Shown here: piece after piece, positions 7,315 through 16,319 of the stretch
Position numbering within the stretch: position 1 is the first letter of the stretch
Layout of the letters: each line of letters begins with the position of its first letter
Assembly (NCBI RefSeq): GCF_002849895.1
Contig: NZ_CP018867.1
Location: 1,674,001-1,738,000 of the forward strand
Reading direction: 5' to 3'
DNA from: Companilactobacillus alimentarius DSM 20249
GTDB taxonomy: Bacteria; Bacillota; Bacilli; Lactobacillales; Lactobacillaceae
DNA length: 64,000 nucleotides
Notes under the pieces: model-generated
What the model was told of the DNA's origin: nothing
Databases searched by the model: none
Seen by the model: only the letters and a program-made list of their open reading frames with translations
Program-made: the position numbers and the translations under genes

Positions 7315-8184
7315 CTAATCTAAATGGATTCCTAATATGTCTAAAATACGGTTTAAATCATCCGTATTCGAGAAATCAATTTCAAGTTTTCCATGACCAC
7401 TTCTAGTTTCCTTTACAGAAACAGGTGTATCAAATCTTTCGACCAATTTATCCTCGGTAGCTTTAATATAAGGCGATTTCTGAACGGCTTTACGCTTCTT
7501 CTTGCTATCGTGCTTAGATTCAGTCGCTAATTGTTCTAGTTGGCGAACAGTTAAATCTTCTTCAACTGCTCGTTTAGCCAATTTATCAATTTGGTCTTTA
7601 TCTTTTAAACTCAAAAGCGTCCTTGCTTGTCCCATCGACAATTTACTGCTTTGGACTAGTTTCTTAGTTTCCTCAGGTAAATTCAAAAGACGTAGATAGT
7701 TAGCAATGTAAGGACGACTCTTGCCCAATCTCTGTGACACTTGTTCTTGAGTCAAGTTCAACTTTGTGATCAAAGTTTGATAAGCGTCTGCCTCTTCTAG
7801 AGGAGTTAAATCTTCACGTTGTAAGTTTTCCAAAACAGCAATTTCCATCATCCCTGATTCACTCAAAGGACGAATGATTGCAGGAATAGTAGTCTTCTTA
7901 GCAATTTTACTTGCTCGAAAACGTCTCTCACCAGCAATGATTTCAAACCCATTCACGCTTTCACGTACAATAATCGGTTGAAAGACGCCGTTTTGCTCAA
8001 TAGAACGTGCCAATTCATTCAAAGCATGTTCATCAAAAGTCTTTCTAGGTTGGTATGGATTAGGTCGAATATCGTCAATCGACAAATCTACTACGGTTTC
8101 ACTGTTTTCATCAATTGCTTCAAATTCAGAAAAAATTGCGTCAATTCCTCTGCCTAAACCTTTTTTATTTTTGCTTGATGCCAT
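7315..8184 (-). CDS. parB: Chromosome partitioning protein ParB (Spo0J)
   Basis: 289 residues. The N-terminal CTPase/ParB domain has IRPNPYQPRK and ENLQREDLTPLEEA motifs with the arginine-rich patch GERRFRA. A central HTH (VSQRLGKSRPYIANYLRLL) binds parS, and a C-terminal dimerisation domain ends LGIHLD. It loads at parS and spreads as a clamp, recruiting SMC. Its start overlaps the parA stop by 20 bases. A parS-like site is present at 53684-53699. Confidence 0.95.
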   Translation of the reverse strand: MASSKNKKGLGRGIDAIFSEFEAIDENSETVVDLSIDDIRPNPYQPRKTFDEHALNELARSIEQNGVFQPIIVRESVNGFEIIAGERRFRASKIAKKTTIPAIIRPLSESGMMEIAVLENLQREDLTPLEEADAYQTLITKLNLTQEQVSQRLGKSRPYIANYLRLLNLPEETKKLVQSSKLSMGQARTLLSLKDKDQIDKLAKRAVEEDLTVRQLEQLATESKHDSKKKRKAVQKSPYIKATEDKLVERFDTPVSVKETRSGHGKLEIDFSNTDDLNRILDILGIHLD

Positions 8185-8941
8185 TACGTTTTAACACCTC
8201 CTTAGCAAGATCACGATATGCTTTTGCACCTCTTGACTTATCATCAAAGTCGACGATTGGTAGTCCATAGCTTGGTGCTTCGGCCAAACGTGTATTTCTT
8301 GGTACGATTGATTTATAAACCGAATCGCCAAAATATGACTTCACTTCTTCTACAACTTGAGCTCCCAGATTAGTCCGAGCGTCTAACATCGTAATCAAAA
8401 CTCCTTCAATAGCTAAACTAGTATTAAAGTGTTTTTGAACTAAGCGAATTGTATTTAGCAATTGACTCAACCCTTCCAAAGCATAGTACTCGCTTTGAAC
8501 TGGAATAATGATTGAATCGCTTGCCGTAAAGGCATTCGTTGACAATTGACCTAATGAAGGTGGGCAGTCGATCAGGATAATATCATAATCAGCGTCTACT
8601 TCCTCAAGTCCTGCACGCAAGCGTGTTTCACGTGCCATCATGGAGGTCAATTCCATTTCTGCACCAGCCAATTGGATTGTTGCTGGCACAATATCAAGAT
8701 TTTTATGTTTTGTATGTATAATGGTCTTCTTTAGTGGATATTCATTGACTAAAACGTCATAAACATCCTTTTCAACATTGGCCTTTTTGATTCCTAATCC
8801 ACTAGTCGCATTTCCTTGCGGATCAGTATCAACAATCAATACTTTTTGGCCCAGATCAGTTAAACATGCTCCCAAATTGATGGTGGTTGTAGTTTTTCCA
8901 ACACCACCCTTTTGATTTGCAACAGATATTTTTCGTGCCAT
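8165..8941 (-). CDS. parA: Chromosome partitioning ATPase ParA (Soj)
   Basis: 258 residues. Deviant Walker A NQKGGVGKTTTTIN (9-22), Walker A' DTDPQGNATSGLG, and Walker B IILIDCPPSLG. It is the MinD/ParA-family ATPase that works with ParB in origin segregation and, in Firmicutes, regulates DnaA. It is the first gene of the parA-parB pair. A 130-base gap separates it from rsmG upstream. Confidence 0.95.
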   Translation of the reverse strand: MARKISVANQKGGVGKTTTTINLGACLTDLGQKVLIVDTDPQGNATSGLGIKKANVEKDVYDVLVNEYPLKKTIIHTKHKNLDIVPATIQLAGAEMELTSMMARETRLRAGLEEVDADYDIILIDCPPSLGQLSTNAFTASDSIIIPVQSEYYALEGLSQLLNTIRLVQKHFNTSLAIEGVLITMLDARTNLGAQVVEEVKSYFGDSVYKSIVPRNTRLAEAPSYGLPIVDFDDKSRGAKAYRDLAKEVLKRNGIKQK

Positions 8942-9071
8942 TTTATTCCCCTATCTCTAGAAATTGTTAAACAATCTCAAAAAATATTATCTATGGTAAT
9001 CACTTTTTTTGGCGCTTTTGCCATAACTATATAATCTTATCATTTTTACAACATTATTTAATAGCTTGGAA

Positions 9072-9797
9072 TTATTTCACGAGCGGTTTTTTAGCTGGTG
9101 TACCAGGTTTACGTGGATATTTTTTAGGTGTTTTAGAAATTTTTTCAACAAAGATGAAATTACGAATTCCAGCTTCATTTGGTAACTCGACTGACTCTTG
9201 TTTTTTAACATCGCCACCTAAAGTCTTAATCGCAAATGAAGCCTCTTTAACTTCTTCTGGTGCTTTTTCAGACTTCATTGCTACAAATTGTCCACCAATC
9301 TTAACCAATGGTAAACAAAATTCAGTCAAAGCATTCATTGCTGCGACAGCTCTTGCTGTTACGACGTCAAAGGATTCGCGAAATTGGGGATTTTTACCAA
9401 CCTCTTCGGCACGACCATGAACCAATCTCACATCAGTTAAATTCAATTTGGCAACTAAACTATCCAAAAATTTAATTCTCTTATTTAATGAATCAACAAT
9501 CGTTATTTTTAATTTAGGATTGATAATTTTTAATGGCAACGAAGGAAAACCTGCACCTGAACCGATATCGCACAAAGTTAGCTCTTCATTCAAAATACTT
9601 TCATCCACAAATCCTAAAACAATTGAATCATAAAAATGTTTTAAATAAACTTGATCTTCTTCAGTTATGGAAGTCAAATTCATAACCTTATTCGTCTCGA
9701 CCAATTCATGAAAGTATGTCGCAAATTGTTCTTTTTGAACACTACTCAATTCAATACCTTTTTGGGCTAAAGCTTTAAAAAATTCTTCCGGTTTCAT
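9072..9797 (-). CDS. rsmG: 16S rRNA (guanine527-N7) methyltransferase RsmG
   Basis: 241 residues from the chosen ATG. The SAM-binding motif is LCDIGSGAGFPSLPLKI, followed by VDSLNKRIKFL and the catalytic-region VTARAVAAM. A basic Pro/Lys tail (PRKPGTPAKKPLVK) extends the C terminus. The longer reading frame begins 11 codons upstream, but the GGAGG ribosome site lies inside that extension, fixing the start at 9797. In most Firmicutes rsmG directly follows mnmG; here mnmG is 47 kb away. Confidence 0.92.
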   Translation of the reverse strand: MKPEEFFKALAQKGIELSSVQKEQFATYFHELVETNKVMNLTSITEEDQVYLKHFYDSIVLGFVDESILNEELTLCDIGSGAGFPSLPLKIINPKLKITIVDSLNKRIKFLDSLVAKLNLTDVRLVHGRAEEVGKNPQFRESFDVVTARAVAAMNALTEFCLPLVKIGGQFVAMKSEKAPEEVKEASFAIKTLGGDVKKQESVELPNEAGIRNFIFVEKISKTPKKYPRKPGTPAKKPLVK

Positions 9798-9958
9798 CAA
9801 ATACCTCCACTCGTGAAACACATGTTTCACACTCTTTAATCCTATATTAATGAAGCATTTAATTCAATGCTGAGTTAGCGAAGACTTTTTAAAATATAGT
9901 TGTATTTGCAACAAAGATACTTTATGCTAGTAATAATCAAAATTTGGGAGGATTTTTT

Positions 9959-10396
9959 ATGATAATCGTTAAACATACCAATGAGTTAAGCCCTAAGGAA
10001 TTAATTGAGATTTTCAAACAACGAGTAGCCGTTTTCGTAGTCGAACAAAATTGTCCTTATCAAGAAGTCGATGATCATGATTATAACGACCTCCACGTTT
10101 GCCTAATCGAAGACAATAATCTCAAAGCTTATACAAGAATCATTGATCTCGGTGATCATATTACTTTTGGTCGAGTTCTAGTCGTTAACAAATATCGTAA
10201 AGAAGGTTTGGGTAAAGAAATTGTTGCAACAACTATTGAAGAAATTCAAAAGCGTTTTCCCAAAAAGAATATTCAAATACAAGCCCAAGCATATCTCCAA
10301 GAATTTTATGAAAGTTTTGGATTTAAACCCATTTCAAAAGTTTATTTAGAAGATAATATTCCTCACTTAGATATGTTATTGGAAGCAAATATTTAA
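9959..10396 (+). CDS. GNAT N-acetyltransferase, ElaA-like
   Basis: 145 residues. ElaA-type GNAT fold: LIEIFKQRVAVFVVEQNCPYQEVDD-like N terminus, the acetyl-CoA loop VVNKYRKEGLGKEIV, and the C-terminal FYESFGF motif. The substrate is unknown. Start set at the ATG 7 bases after GGGAGGA; the upstream TTG overlaps the ribosome site. A bidirectional terminator follows. Confidence 0.85.
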   Translation: MIIVKHTNELSPKELIEIFKQRVAVFVVEQNCPYQEVDDHDYNDLHVCLIEDNNLKAYTRIIDLGDHITFGRVLVVNKYRKEGLGKEIVATTIEEIQKRFPKKNIQIQAQAYLQEFYESFGFKPISKVYLEDNIPHLDMLLEANI

Positions 10397-10412
10397 TAAT
10401 AAAATTTCCATC

Positions 10413-10462
10413 AAAAAAGCCAGTCTAGCAACCATTTATGGTTACTGAACTGACTTTTTTAG
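10413..10462. terminator. Bidirectional terminator (RGYAAYCA-type stem)
   Basis: Lower stem CAGT/ACTG and upper stem AACCAT/ATGGTT with A-run and T-run at the ends. It lies between convergent GNAT and copY genes and belongs to the terminator family discussed in the findings. Confidence 0.85.
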
Positions 10463-10495
10463 TGCCCCTGCCAAGGAACTTTATTATACCTCTTA

Positions 10496-10951
10496 TTAAC
10501 ACATATGGTCACAGCCATCTGGCAAACAATCGCAATTAACACGAACAGGAGCATTCTTTAATTTATTATCCAATGCTTTTTGCAACAATTTAATATCATC
10601 TTTACTGATATCTAAAGTGTCTATCAATTCATTCAAAACCGAACCAGTTTTGTGAGCACAAAAATTACTAAAAAGACTATTAGCGTACTCATCCATTGTC
10701 TCTTGTTCGGAAACGGTAGCTGAATAAATGTAGTGTCCCTTATCTTTTTTACGACTTAAAAATTTTTTCTTCGTTAGTCGCGTGATTAAAGTCTTGATTG
10801 TTGAATCTGACCAAGTTTGCTTTTGTTGCATTAAATTAATGATTTCCGTACTTGTCACATGCTTTAAAGTCCAAACAATACGCATAATTTGCCATTCTGC
10901 TGAAGAAATTTCAACTTTTCTCTGTTCTTTTTTTGGTGCTACAGTATCCAT
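10496..10951 (-). CDS. copY: CopY/BlaI-type copper-responsive repressor
   Basis: 151 residues from the ATG after GAGAGGAAG. A winged-helix BlaI-type domain (VEISSAEWQIMRIVW, TVKTLITRL-like TIKTLITRL) is followed by a C-terminal metal motif CDCLPDGCDHMC, matching the CxCxxxxCxxC cluster of CopY that binds Cu(I) or Zn(II). CopY normally represses copper ATPases, but no copA, copB or copZ is nearby, so its targets must lie elsewhere or it is an orphan. Confidence 0.85.
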   Translation of the reverse strand: MDTVAPKKEQRKVEISSAEWQIMRIVWTLKHVTSTEIINLMQQKQTWSDSTIKTLITRLTKKKFLSRKKDKGHYIYSATVSEQETMDEYANSLFSNFCAHKTGSVLNELIDTLDISKDDIKLLQKALDNKLKNAPVRVNCDCLPDGCDHMC

Positions 10952-11022
10952 CAAAATCTTCCTCTCTTGATAATTCAATTATATAACAGATTATTTTCAA
11001 TTTGGACTTATTCCTAACCCAA

Positions 11023-11691
11023 CTATTTTTCTACGATATAATCTAATAGTTTATACAAAGTTTGTTTATTATCATCAGATATTCTAGTTTCTAGGATTTC
11101 CTTACTAGTCTGATTCAAAACTGAACCTTTCAGGTAAGGAAAATCATTTACAACTATCTCTCTAACATTATCTCTTTTAGGTTCCAGGTGAAACTGCAAA
11201 CCGACAACACGGTGATTTAAAATAAAACCTTGGTTTTCAACTCTGTCACTGGAGAACAACAATTGTGCGTCTGCTGGAATTTCAAACATTTCTTCATGCC
11301 AATGTAAAACGTTCAATTCTTCCGGAATATTAAGAAACTTAGCGTCACGCCGATAAACTGGTGCGAAACCGACTTCTTTAGCGGGAGCTTTAGAAACCTC
11401 GTATCCCAGTGCTTTAGTGATCTGTTGTGCTCCAAAACAAACACCGAACAAGGGTTTATTTTGATTTAACAATTCTTTGATTAAATCACGTTCTTGCTTG
11501 ATCCATGATAAATTATCATTCGGACTCATTGGACCGCCAAGAATTACCAATAGATCGGTTTCTTCAGCTGTTGATAAGTATCCGAATTGGTATGGATGAT
11601 AAATATACATTTCATGACCATGTTTTTGCGACCAATCTTGGATCATTCCTGGTCCTTCGTTAGGTGTATGTTGCAAAACATTTATTCTCAT
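11023..11691 (-). CDS. Class I glutamine amidotransferase-like protein
   Basis: 222 residues. A GATase-1 fold with nucleophile elbow GVCFGAQQ (Cys85), LGGPMSPND oxyanion loop, and the His-Glu pair in LQFHLEP. It resembles stand-alone GMP-synthase-like amidotransferases that have no synthase partner. The catalytic triad is complete. The acceptor substrate is unknown. Start supported by GAGAGGATTTTT before ATG. Confidence 0.85.
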   Translation of the reverse strand: MRINVLQHTPNEGPGMIQDWSQKHGHEMYIYHPYQFGYLSTAEETDLLVILGGPMSPNDNLSWIKQERDLIKELLNQNKPLFGVCFGAQQITKALGYEVSKAPAKEVGFAPVYRRDAKFLNIPEELNVLHWHEEMFEIPADAQLLFSSDRVENQGFILNHRVVGLQFHLEPKRDNVREIVVNDFPYLKGSVLNQTSKEILETRISDDNKQTLYKLLDYIVEK

Positions 11692-11793
11692 AAAAATCCT
11701 CTCACATCAACGGCAATATTTGGTCTGGGTATCGCCTGCAATTCCCCAAGATGTCGTTATTATAGCAGGTTTTTCTTAATTTTGATAATTTCG

Positions 11794-12528
11794 TTACCAA
11801 GAAGCTGAATCTCCATTGTCATAAACCTCAATACAATAATCTTTCTTACCACAGACAGGGCAAGTTAATTTACGTGCTCGAAAATTATGACTAGCCCAAA
11901 AGGCCTCTTTGATACTAGGCTTGAACTCTGAATTACAATTTGGACAAATATAATTGGTTTTTTGAAAATAAAATCTTGTCAAAAAAATTGCACCAATGAT
12001 GACTAAAATCATAGATCCAAAAAAGGGCCACCAAACTCTCTTAAAAATTCCTAAAGCCAAAGTTCCATATTCAAGTACATCAATTAGGAGTCCGTATAAA
12101 ATCATTTTTAGATGAACTTTTTTTAAACCTTTTTTGTTATTCATAATATCTTCTATGTCATCAATCGTTTTTATGGAGACTTGGTTTATCTGCGGTAAAT
12201 TACGGTACAATTCCTCAACGGTTTTTAATTGTGCTTTCGAATCATCAATAGAATCTTTAAGAATTTTTTGCTGCTGTTCGAGTAGTAATTTCAATATCAC
12301 GATCGAATTCTTACTCTCTAGAATTTCCGCAATCGCTTTGAGAGATAAGCCTAATCCTTTTAGTAGTAAAATCAGTTTCAATTTGCTCAAATCTGTTTCG
12401 GTATAAATTCTTCGACCACCTTCACCGATTTTGCTAGGTTTCAAAAGTGCTCTTTTATCGTAATATTGTAATGTACGAATGGAGATTCCCGTTAATTTAG
12501 CTAATTTTCCCGTCGTAAATTCTGACAT
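11794..12528 (-). CDS. MerR regulator with membrane helices and zinc ribbon
   Basis: 244 residues. A MerR DNA-binding domain (1-72: TGKLAKLTGISIRTLQYYDK) and coiled helix (75-120) lead to two membrane helices (about 142-162 and 166-187). A C-terminal zinc-ribbon has CPNC (195-198) and CPVC (223-226). The layout implies a membrane-tethered regulator. The signal is unknown. It is preceded by AAAGAGGTG and divergent from the EAL gene. Confidence 0.8.
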   Translation of the reverse strand: MSEFTTGKLAKLTGISIRTLQYYDKRALLKPSKIGEGGRRIYTETDLSKLKLILLLKGLGLSLKAIAEILESKNSIVILKLLLEQQQKILKDSIDDSKAQLKTVEELYRNLPQINQVSIKTIDDIEDIMNNKKGLKKVHLKMILYGLLIDVLEYGTLALGIFKRVWWPFFGSMILVIIGAIFLTRFYFQKTNYICPNCNSEFKPSIKEAFWASHNFRARKLTCPVCGKKDYCIEVYDNGDSASW

Positions 12529-12750
12529 AGATTTTCACCTCTTTTAATCATTTTTACAACATTACGTCGGAGGACTTGCAAGTATTAACTTATCAAAAAG
12601 TACTATAACGGCGTTATAATTTCACAAATAAACATTTTTATTCTTTGCGATAAAAGTATAATATTATTTAATTGATATACTTGTAAAAAAGTCATAGAAT
12701 AGGCCAATGGAAGAAACATTTATAGACCCTAACTATAGGAGGATAGAGAT

Positions 12751-13407
12751 ACGAAATATAGTTTTTTTATTCAGCCACAAGTAAACAAAGGCAATAATTC
12801 CATTTTTGGATATGAGGTTTTACTACGTAAAGAAGATAATGGATCATGGCACTTACCAAAGGACTTCACTGAGCTTTCTGTTGGGGAACAAGTCAAATTG
12901 GTTGAAAAAACTGCCAATTCCTTAAAACACGCCACTGGGAAAAGTGACCGTGTTATTTCGTTTAACTTAAATCGGGAACAAGCGTCTGATCCGTTAACTT
13001 TAGGGGAAATTATTGCCCTCAAGAAGAGAATTGCTCCCATCAACTTAACGATTGAATTAACCGAGTCAGTGCCTTTGAGTAAAATTAAAGAGTTTAGTCT
13101 ACTATTGCATCTCTACGATATCTCTCTGGTTATCGACGACGTCGGTACTGGTTCTAACACGTATGATAATATCAGAAACCTCTTACCATATGTGGATCGA
13201 ATCAAATTTGCTATGCAAAACTTTCGTATGTCTGGTAAACCAGAGAAAATACCAGAATGTCTCTCCTTTTGGGTCAAACAAGCAAAAGAATTTTGCCTAG
13301 ACATGATACTTGAAGGTGTCGAAGATGGTAAAGATCAAATCTTAGCTAAAAAGTATGGCATCAATATCCAACAAGGCTACCTTTATGGCAAACCCTCTGC
13401 TGTTTAA
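12751..13407 (+). CDS. EAL-domain protein with apparent ACG start
   Basis: The reading frame is open from 12739. A perfect ribosome site (AGGAGG, 12737-12742) sits 8 bases before ACG AAA TAT, where an ATG would be expected. The 218-residue product is a stand-alone EAL domain. Signature parts: GYEVLLR (for EALLR), FNLNRE, IELTES, VIDDVGTG, RIKFA, EGVED and QGYLYGKP. Metal-binding Glu, Asn, Asp and the Lys/Gln are kept, so c-di-GMP hydrolysis or binding is possible. Without ACG initiation only an internal TTG at 12898 would start, losing the EAL motif. It may be a genuine non-ATG gene, a fresh start-codon mutation, or a sequencing error. Confidence 0.7.
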   Translation, partial: TKYSFFIQPQVNKGNNSIFGYEVLLRKEDNGSWHLPKDFTELSVGEQVKLVEKTANSLKHATGKSDRVISFNLNREQASDPLTLGEIIALKKRIAPINLTIELTESVPLSKIKEFSLLLHLYDISLVIDDVGTGSNTYDNIRNLLPYVDRIKFAMQNFRMSGKPEKIPECLSFWVKQAKEFCLDMILEGVEDGKDQILAKKYGINIQQGYLYGKPSAV

Positions 13408-13423
13408 CAAAACACACAAACAA

Positions 13424-13463
13424 GCCGCTATGATAATCATTCGATTGTCACAGCGGCATTTTT
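13424..13463. terminator. Bidirectional terminator
   Basis: Stem GCCGCT/AGCGGC with an upper TGA-AATC/GATT-TCA stem and a T-run. It separates the convergent EAL and pepC genes. Confidence 0.8.
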
Positions 13464-13483
13464 AATTATATTTATTAAAAAGA

Positions 13484-14812
13484 TCAAGCTAACGAATCCC
13501 AAGCCGGCAATACGACTGGTTCTTGATTGAATTCAGAAATTTCTTCTTCTGTGAGATATTTCTTATCAATAACCACTTCGTATGTATTGTCGTTGAACCA
13601 TTTGTCGTCCATTAGGTAATAACCATGGAGACCATTTGCCACACCCCATGAATTCTCAACTTTCCAACGATTTGGTTGACCGTTAAGCAAATTAACGCCA
13701 GTAATAGTCATCGCATGAGAGACTTCGGCTTCCTTGTAATCAAGCGCTAGTCCTTTTTCTATTTGACTATCAATACCAAATATTTTGTCATATTGATATA
13801 AATCACCTAGCAAATAACCTTTCTTACGATCTGATTGTTTCAAAACATCGTTTCCAAACCAAACTAATTGATTATTCTTCAATTGTTGGATTGTCAATTC
13901 TTGCAGACGTTTCATTGGTAGGTTTAAGAACTTGTGTCCGTTTCCGCCAACGACGTTATTTGCTGTTGAAATTTCATAAACTTGATGATACTTTTTACTC
14001 TTTTGTGGAGAATTCTCAATTGTTATATAATCATCTAAATTAGCTGTAAAGTACTTTTTGAAGAAATCCTTAGGTGTGATACTTGATTCCTCGATTAACT
14101 TACCATTGTCAGTTTGAAGTGACAATTCAAATTCCTTAGGTGGTTGACCAAATGAGTAAACGCACAGTTTATAAACTTCGCTCAACATTTCTTCAACACT
14201 TTGATCAATTTTTGCTTGTTCAGTATCTTCTTCAACTAGTTTTCTTAGTTCAATTCCGTTTTTACGTAAGAGCTTGTTCAAAACAGCATCAAATTCGCTA
14301 GTACTTTCGGAAGCAGCCGTTTCTGGCATGACATAGTTAGGAACAACCCCATATTTACTGATCAAATTAGCTGCATAATCCCAGAAACCACCATCGCCAT
14401 TAGGATAACTGAAAAGATTATTCACTTTTCGATCCGTGATGGGTAACTTTGCTGTTGCCAAAACATCTTGGAAGAATTGATTAGATTTTTCCAAACGATC
14501 ATAAAATGATAAATAATTCTGTGATAACTCGAAGTCTTTGAGATTATTTCTCAGCGCAAATTCAGTTCTCAATGTATTCAAAGCTGCAAATAACCAGCAG
14601 CGTCCTGATTGCTTTTGGTTGGAGACTTTTCCAGTGTCAACAACAATGTTAAAAGATGGATTTAACTTTGTTTTAACCTCTGGATCTTCTGAAGCTTTAT
14701 AAATTCCTACTTGTGCTACAGAATTTTTTAGAACATTATTAGTTGCATCTTGATTTAAGTTCTTGTTAAAATCTGCTAAAATTTCCTTATTGATTTCCTT
14801 TGTCAATTCCAT
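13484..14812 (-). CDS. pepC: Aminopeptidase C (cysteine aminopeptidase)
   Basis: 442 residues. Peptidase C1B/bleomycin hydrolase family: active Cys72 in SGRCWLFA, His in EVSHAMTITGV and Asn in VENSWG. The C-terminal AWDSLA tail plugs the active site in this family and gives aminopeptidase specificity. It forms a cytoplasmic hexamer and is typical of peptide-utilising lactobacilli. The start is uncertain by one codon: GTG or ATG directly after the GAGGTG ribosome site. Confidence 0.95.
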   Translation of the reverse strand: MELTKEINKEILADFNKNLNQDATNNVLKNSVAQVGIYKASEDPEVKTKLNPSFNIVVDTGKVSNQKQSGRCWLFAALNTLRTEFALRNNLKDFELSQNYLSFYDRLEKSNQFFQDVLATAKLPITDRKVNNLFSYPNGDGGFWDYAANLISKYGVVPNYVMPETAASESTSEFDAVLNKLLRKNGIELRKLVEEDTEQAKIDQSVEEMLSEVYKLCVYSFGQPPKEFELSLQTDNGKLIEESSITPKDFFKKYFTANLDDYITIENSPQKSKKYHQVYEISTANNVVGGNGHKFLNLPMKRLQELTIQQLKNNQLVWFGNDVLKQSDRKKGYLLGDLYQYDKIFGIDSQIEKGLALDYKEAEVSHAMTITGVNLLNGQPNRWKVENSWGVANGLHGYYLMDDKWFNDNTYEVVIDKKYLTEEEISEFNQEPVVLPAWDSLA

Positions 14813-14886
14813 CACCTCGTTATTAAACTATATTACAATTATTTAACCAAATTACAATGCTTCTAATTTATATTGGAGAAATTATC

Positions 14887-15561
14887 ATGACAGAAACTAT
14901 AAAAATTGCTTACTTGTATGAAGATCTAATGAATACTTATGGAGACAGCGGCGACGTTAAAATCCTTAGCTTTCTCTTAAAAGAACAAGGCTACGATACA
15001 ATCGTCGATAATATCAGTCTAGGAATGAAGTTCAATGCCTTTGACTATGACTTCGTTTTCTTTGGCGGCGGTCAAGATTTTGAACAATCCGTCGTTGCTC
15101 CTGACCTACAAAGACATCGTCAAACTATCAAAGACTATATTGAAGCCGATAAGCCAATGCTCTGTATCTGTGGTGGTTATCAATTCTTAGGTAAGTATTA
15201 TGAAACTAGTTCTGGCGATACCATTCCCGGTTTGAACATCCTACCGCTACACACAATCTTTAAAGCCGATAGCCGTATGATTGGTGACACTGAATACAAG
15301 ACTAAGTGGGGTACGGTAAAAGCCTTTGAAAATCACAGTGGCAGAACTTACTTTGACGACAAAGATAAACTCAAGCCTTTTGGTACAATGATTCAAGGTT
15401 ATGGTAATAACCCTGACAGCGGTCAAGAAGGTATGCGTTATAAGAATACCATCGGTAGCTATTCTCACGGACCAATTCTCAGAAACGAAAATGTTGCCCG
15501 CGCCATCGCTGATGAAATTATTAAATCACATAAAGAACGTATGGCTAAAAAAGTTAAATAA
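14887..15561 (+). CDS. gatD: Lipid II isoglutaminyl synthase, glutaminase subunit GatD
   Basis: 224 residues. CobB/CobQ-like class I amidotransferase: LYEDLMNTYGDSGDV start, nucleophile Cys95 in CICGGYQFLG, and YSHGPILRNEN near residue 190. With MurT it amidates the D-Glu of lipid II. The murT gene usually lies directly upstream, but here pepC (divergent) is upstream and a terminator downstream, so murT must be elsewhere. Start set at the ATG after TTGGAGAAATTATC. Confidence 0.85.
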   Translation: MTETIKIAYLYEDLMNTYGDSGDVKILSFLLKEQGYDTIVDNISLGMKFNAFDYDFVFFGGGQDFEQSVVAPDLQRHRQTIKDYIEADKPMLCICGGYQFLGKYYETSSGDTIPGLNILPLHTIFKADSRMIGDTEYKTKWGTVKAFENHSGRTYFDDKDKLKPFGTMIQGYGNNPDSGQEGMRYKNTIGSYSHGPILRNENVARAIADEIIKSHKERMAKKVK

Positions 15562-15565
15562 AATA

Positions 15566-15614
15566 ATACCCTGATAGGATTCTCAACTAAGTGAATTCTA
15601 TCAGGGTATTTTAT
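15566..15614. terminator. Bidirectional terminator
   Basis: A strong stem ATACCCTGATAG/CTATCAGGGTAT with an inner ATTC/GAAT, between convergent gatD and the ECF gene. It overlaps the last codons of the latter. Confidence 0.85.
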
Positions 15615-16204
15615 TTGTCCAAAAACTTATTTGTCTTAAAAATAGCATTAGAAATCGCAGGAGCTATTATGATAGCAACAATCATTTCTGGAACGCCATT
15701 TGTTCCCACAATCACCAATAATAACTTATTCAAGAGATCCGTTTGTGTGGCGTAAGCTTGAGCCATCGTAGTAGCATACATCATTCTCATCAAACCTAAA
15801 ACTAGAATCGTATTTACTAATGAACCTACTCCAGAAGCTATCGCCATCCCCAGAACTTTCTTTTGTGTATGTTTTCTAAACCACAAATAGATCCAACCTG
15901 CAACAAGGCCCACCGCAATCCGTGGTAAAACAGCCACAACTGGATTAGTGAACACCGTTGTATCAATAATAGATGTCGGACTGGTAAAAGCACGAATTAT
16001 CGTCCCAATTCCCCATACTAAACCAACGATTGCCCCATCCTTTGGTCCTAAAACAATGGCTGCAACAATTACCGTTATATGAATAATTGTAATATTAATA
16101 AATCCTGTCGGAATATATCCTAAAAAAGGCACCATTGATTGAACAAATATGATTGCTATTAAAATCCCTAAAATGGCTGTCCGATATGCCTTACGTTTTT
16201 GCAA
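15611..16204 (-). CDS. ECF transporter substrate-binding S component
   Basis: 197 residues with six predicted membrane helices. The N-terminal AxxxAxxxA-like motif (RTAILGILIAI) and the PTGFINITIIHITVIVAAIVLGPKDGA segment are typical of ECF S components. It resembles pantothenate-type (PanT) proteins, but the substrate cannot be fixed from sequence alone. The shared energising module (EcfA/A'/T) is not in the window, as usual for group II ECF systems. No riboswitch was seen upstream. Confidence 0.75.
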   Translation of the reverse strand: MQKRKAYRTAILGILIAIIFVQSMVPFLGYIPTGFINITIIHITVIVAAIVLGPKDGAIVGLVWGIGTIIRAFTSPTSIIDTTVFTNPVVAVLPRIAVGLVAGWIYLWFRKHTQKKVLGMAIASGVGSLVNTILVLGLMRMMYATTMAQAYATQTDLLNKLLLVIVGTNGVPEMIVAIIIAPAISNAIFKTNKFLDK

Positions 16205-16267
16205 AGATCTTCACGTCCTCAATTAATTTTCTTAATTTTACCCGATTAAGCTTCAAAGAACAAAAAA

Positions 16268-16312
16268 TAGCATCAGGTAATTATATTTCAATTACCTAAT
16301 GCCAAAAATTTA
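16268..16312 (-). terminator. Intrinsic terminator after proC
   Basis: Stem GCAT-AGGTAATT/AATTACCT-ATGC, with an A-run on the plus strand that is a T-run for minus-strand transcripts. Confidence 0.75.
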
Positions 16313-16319
16313 CAATATA

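Noticed and set aside
9807..9828. GTGAAACA-CA-TGTTTCAC inverted repeat at the rsmG start
   Set aside because: The two halves are parS half-sites in the wrong order, so it is not a standard parS; kept only as a curiosity because it lies next to parA/parB.
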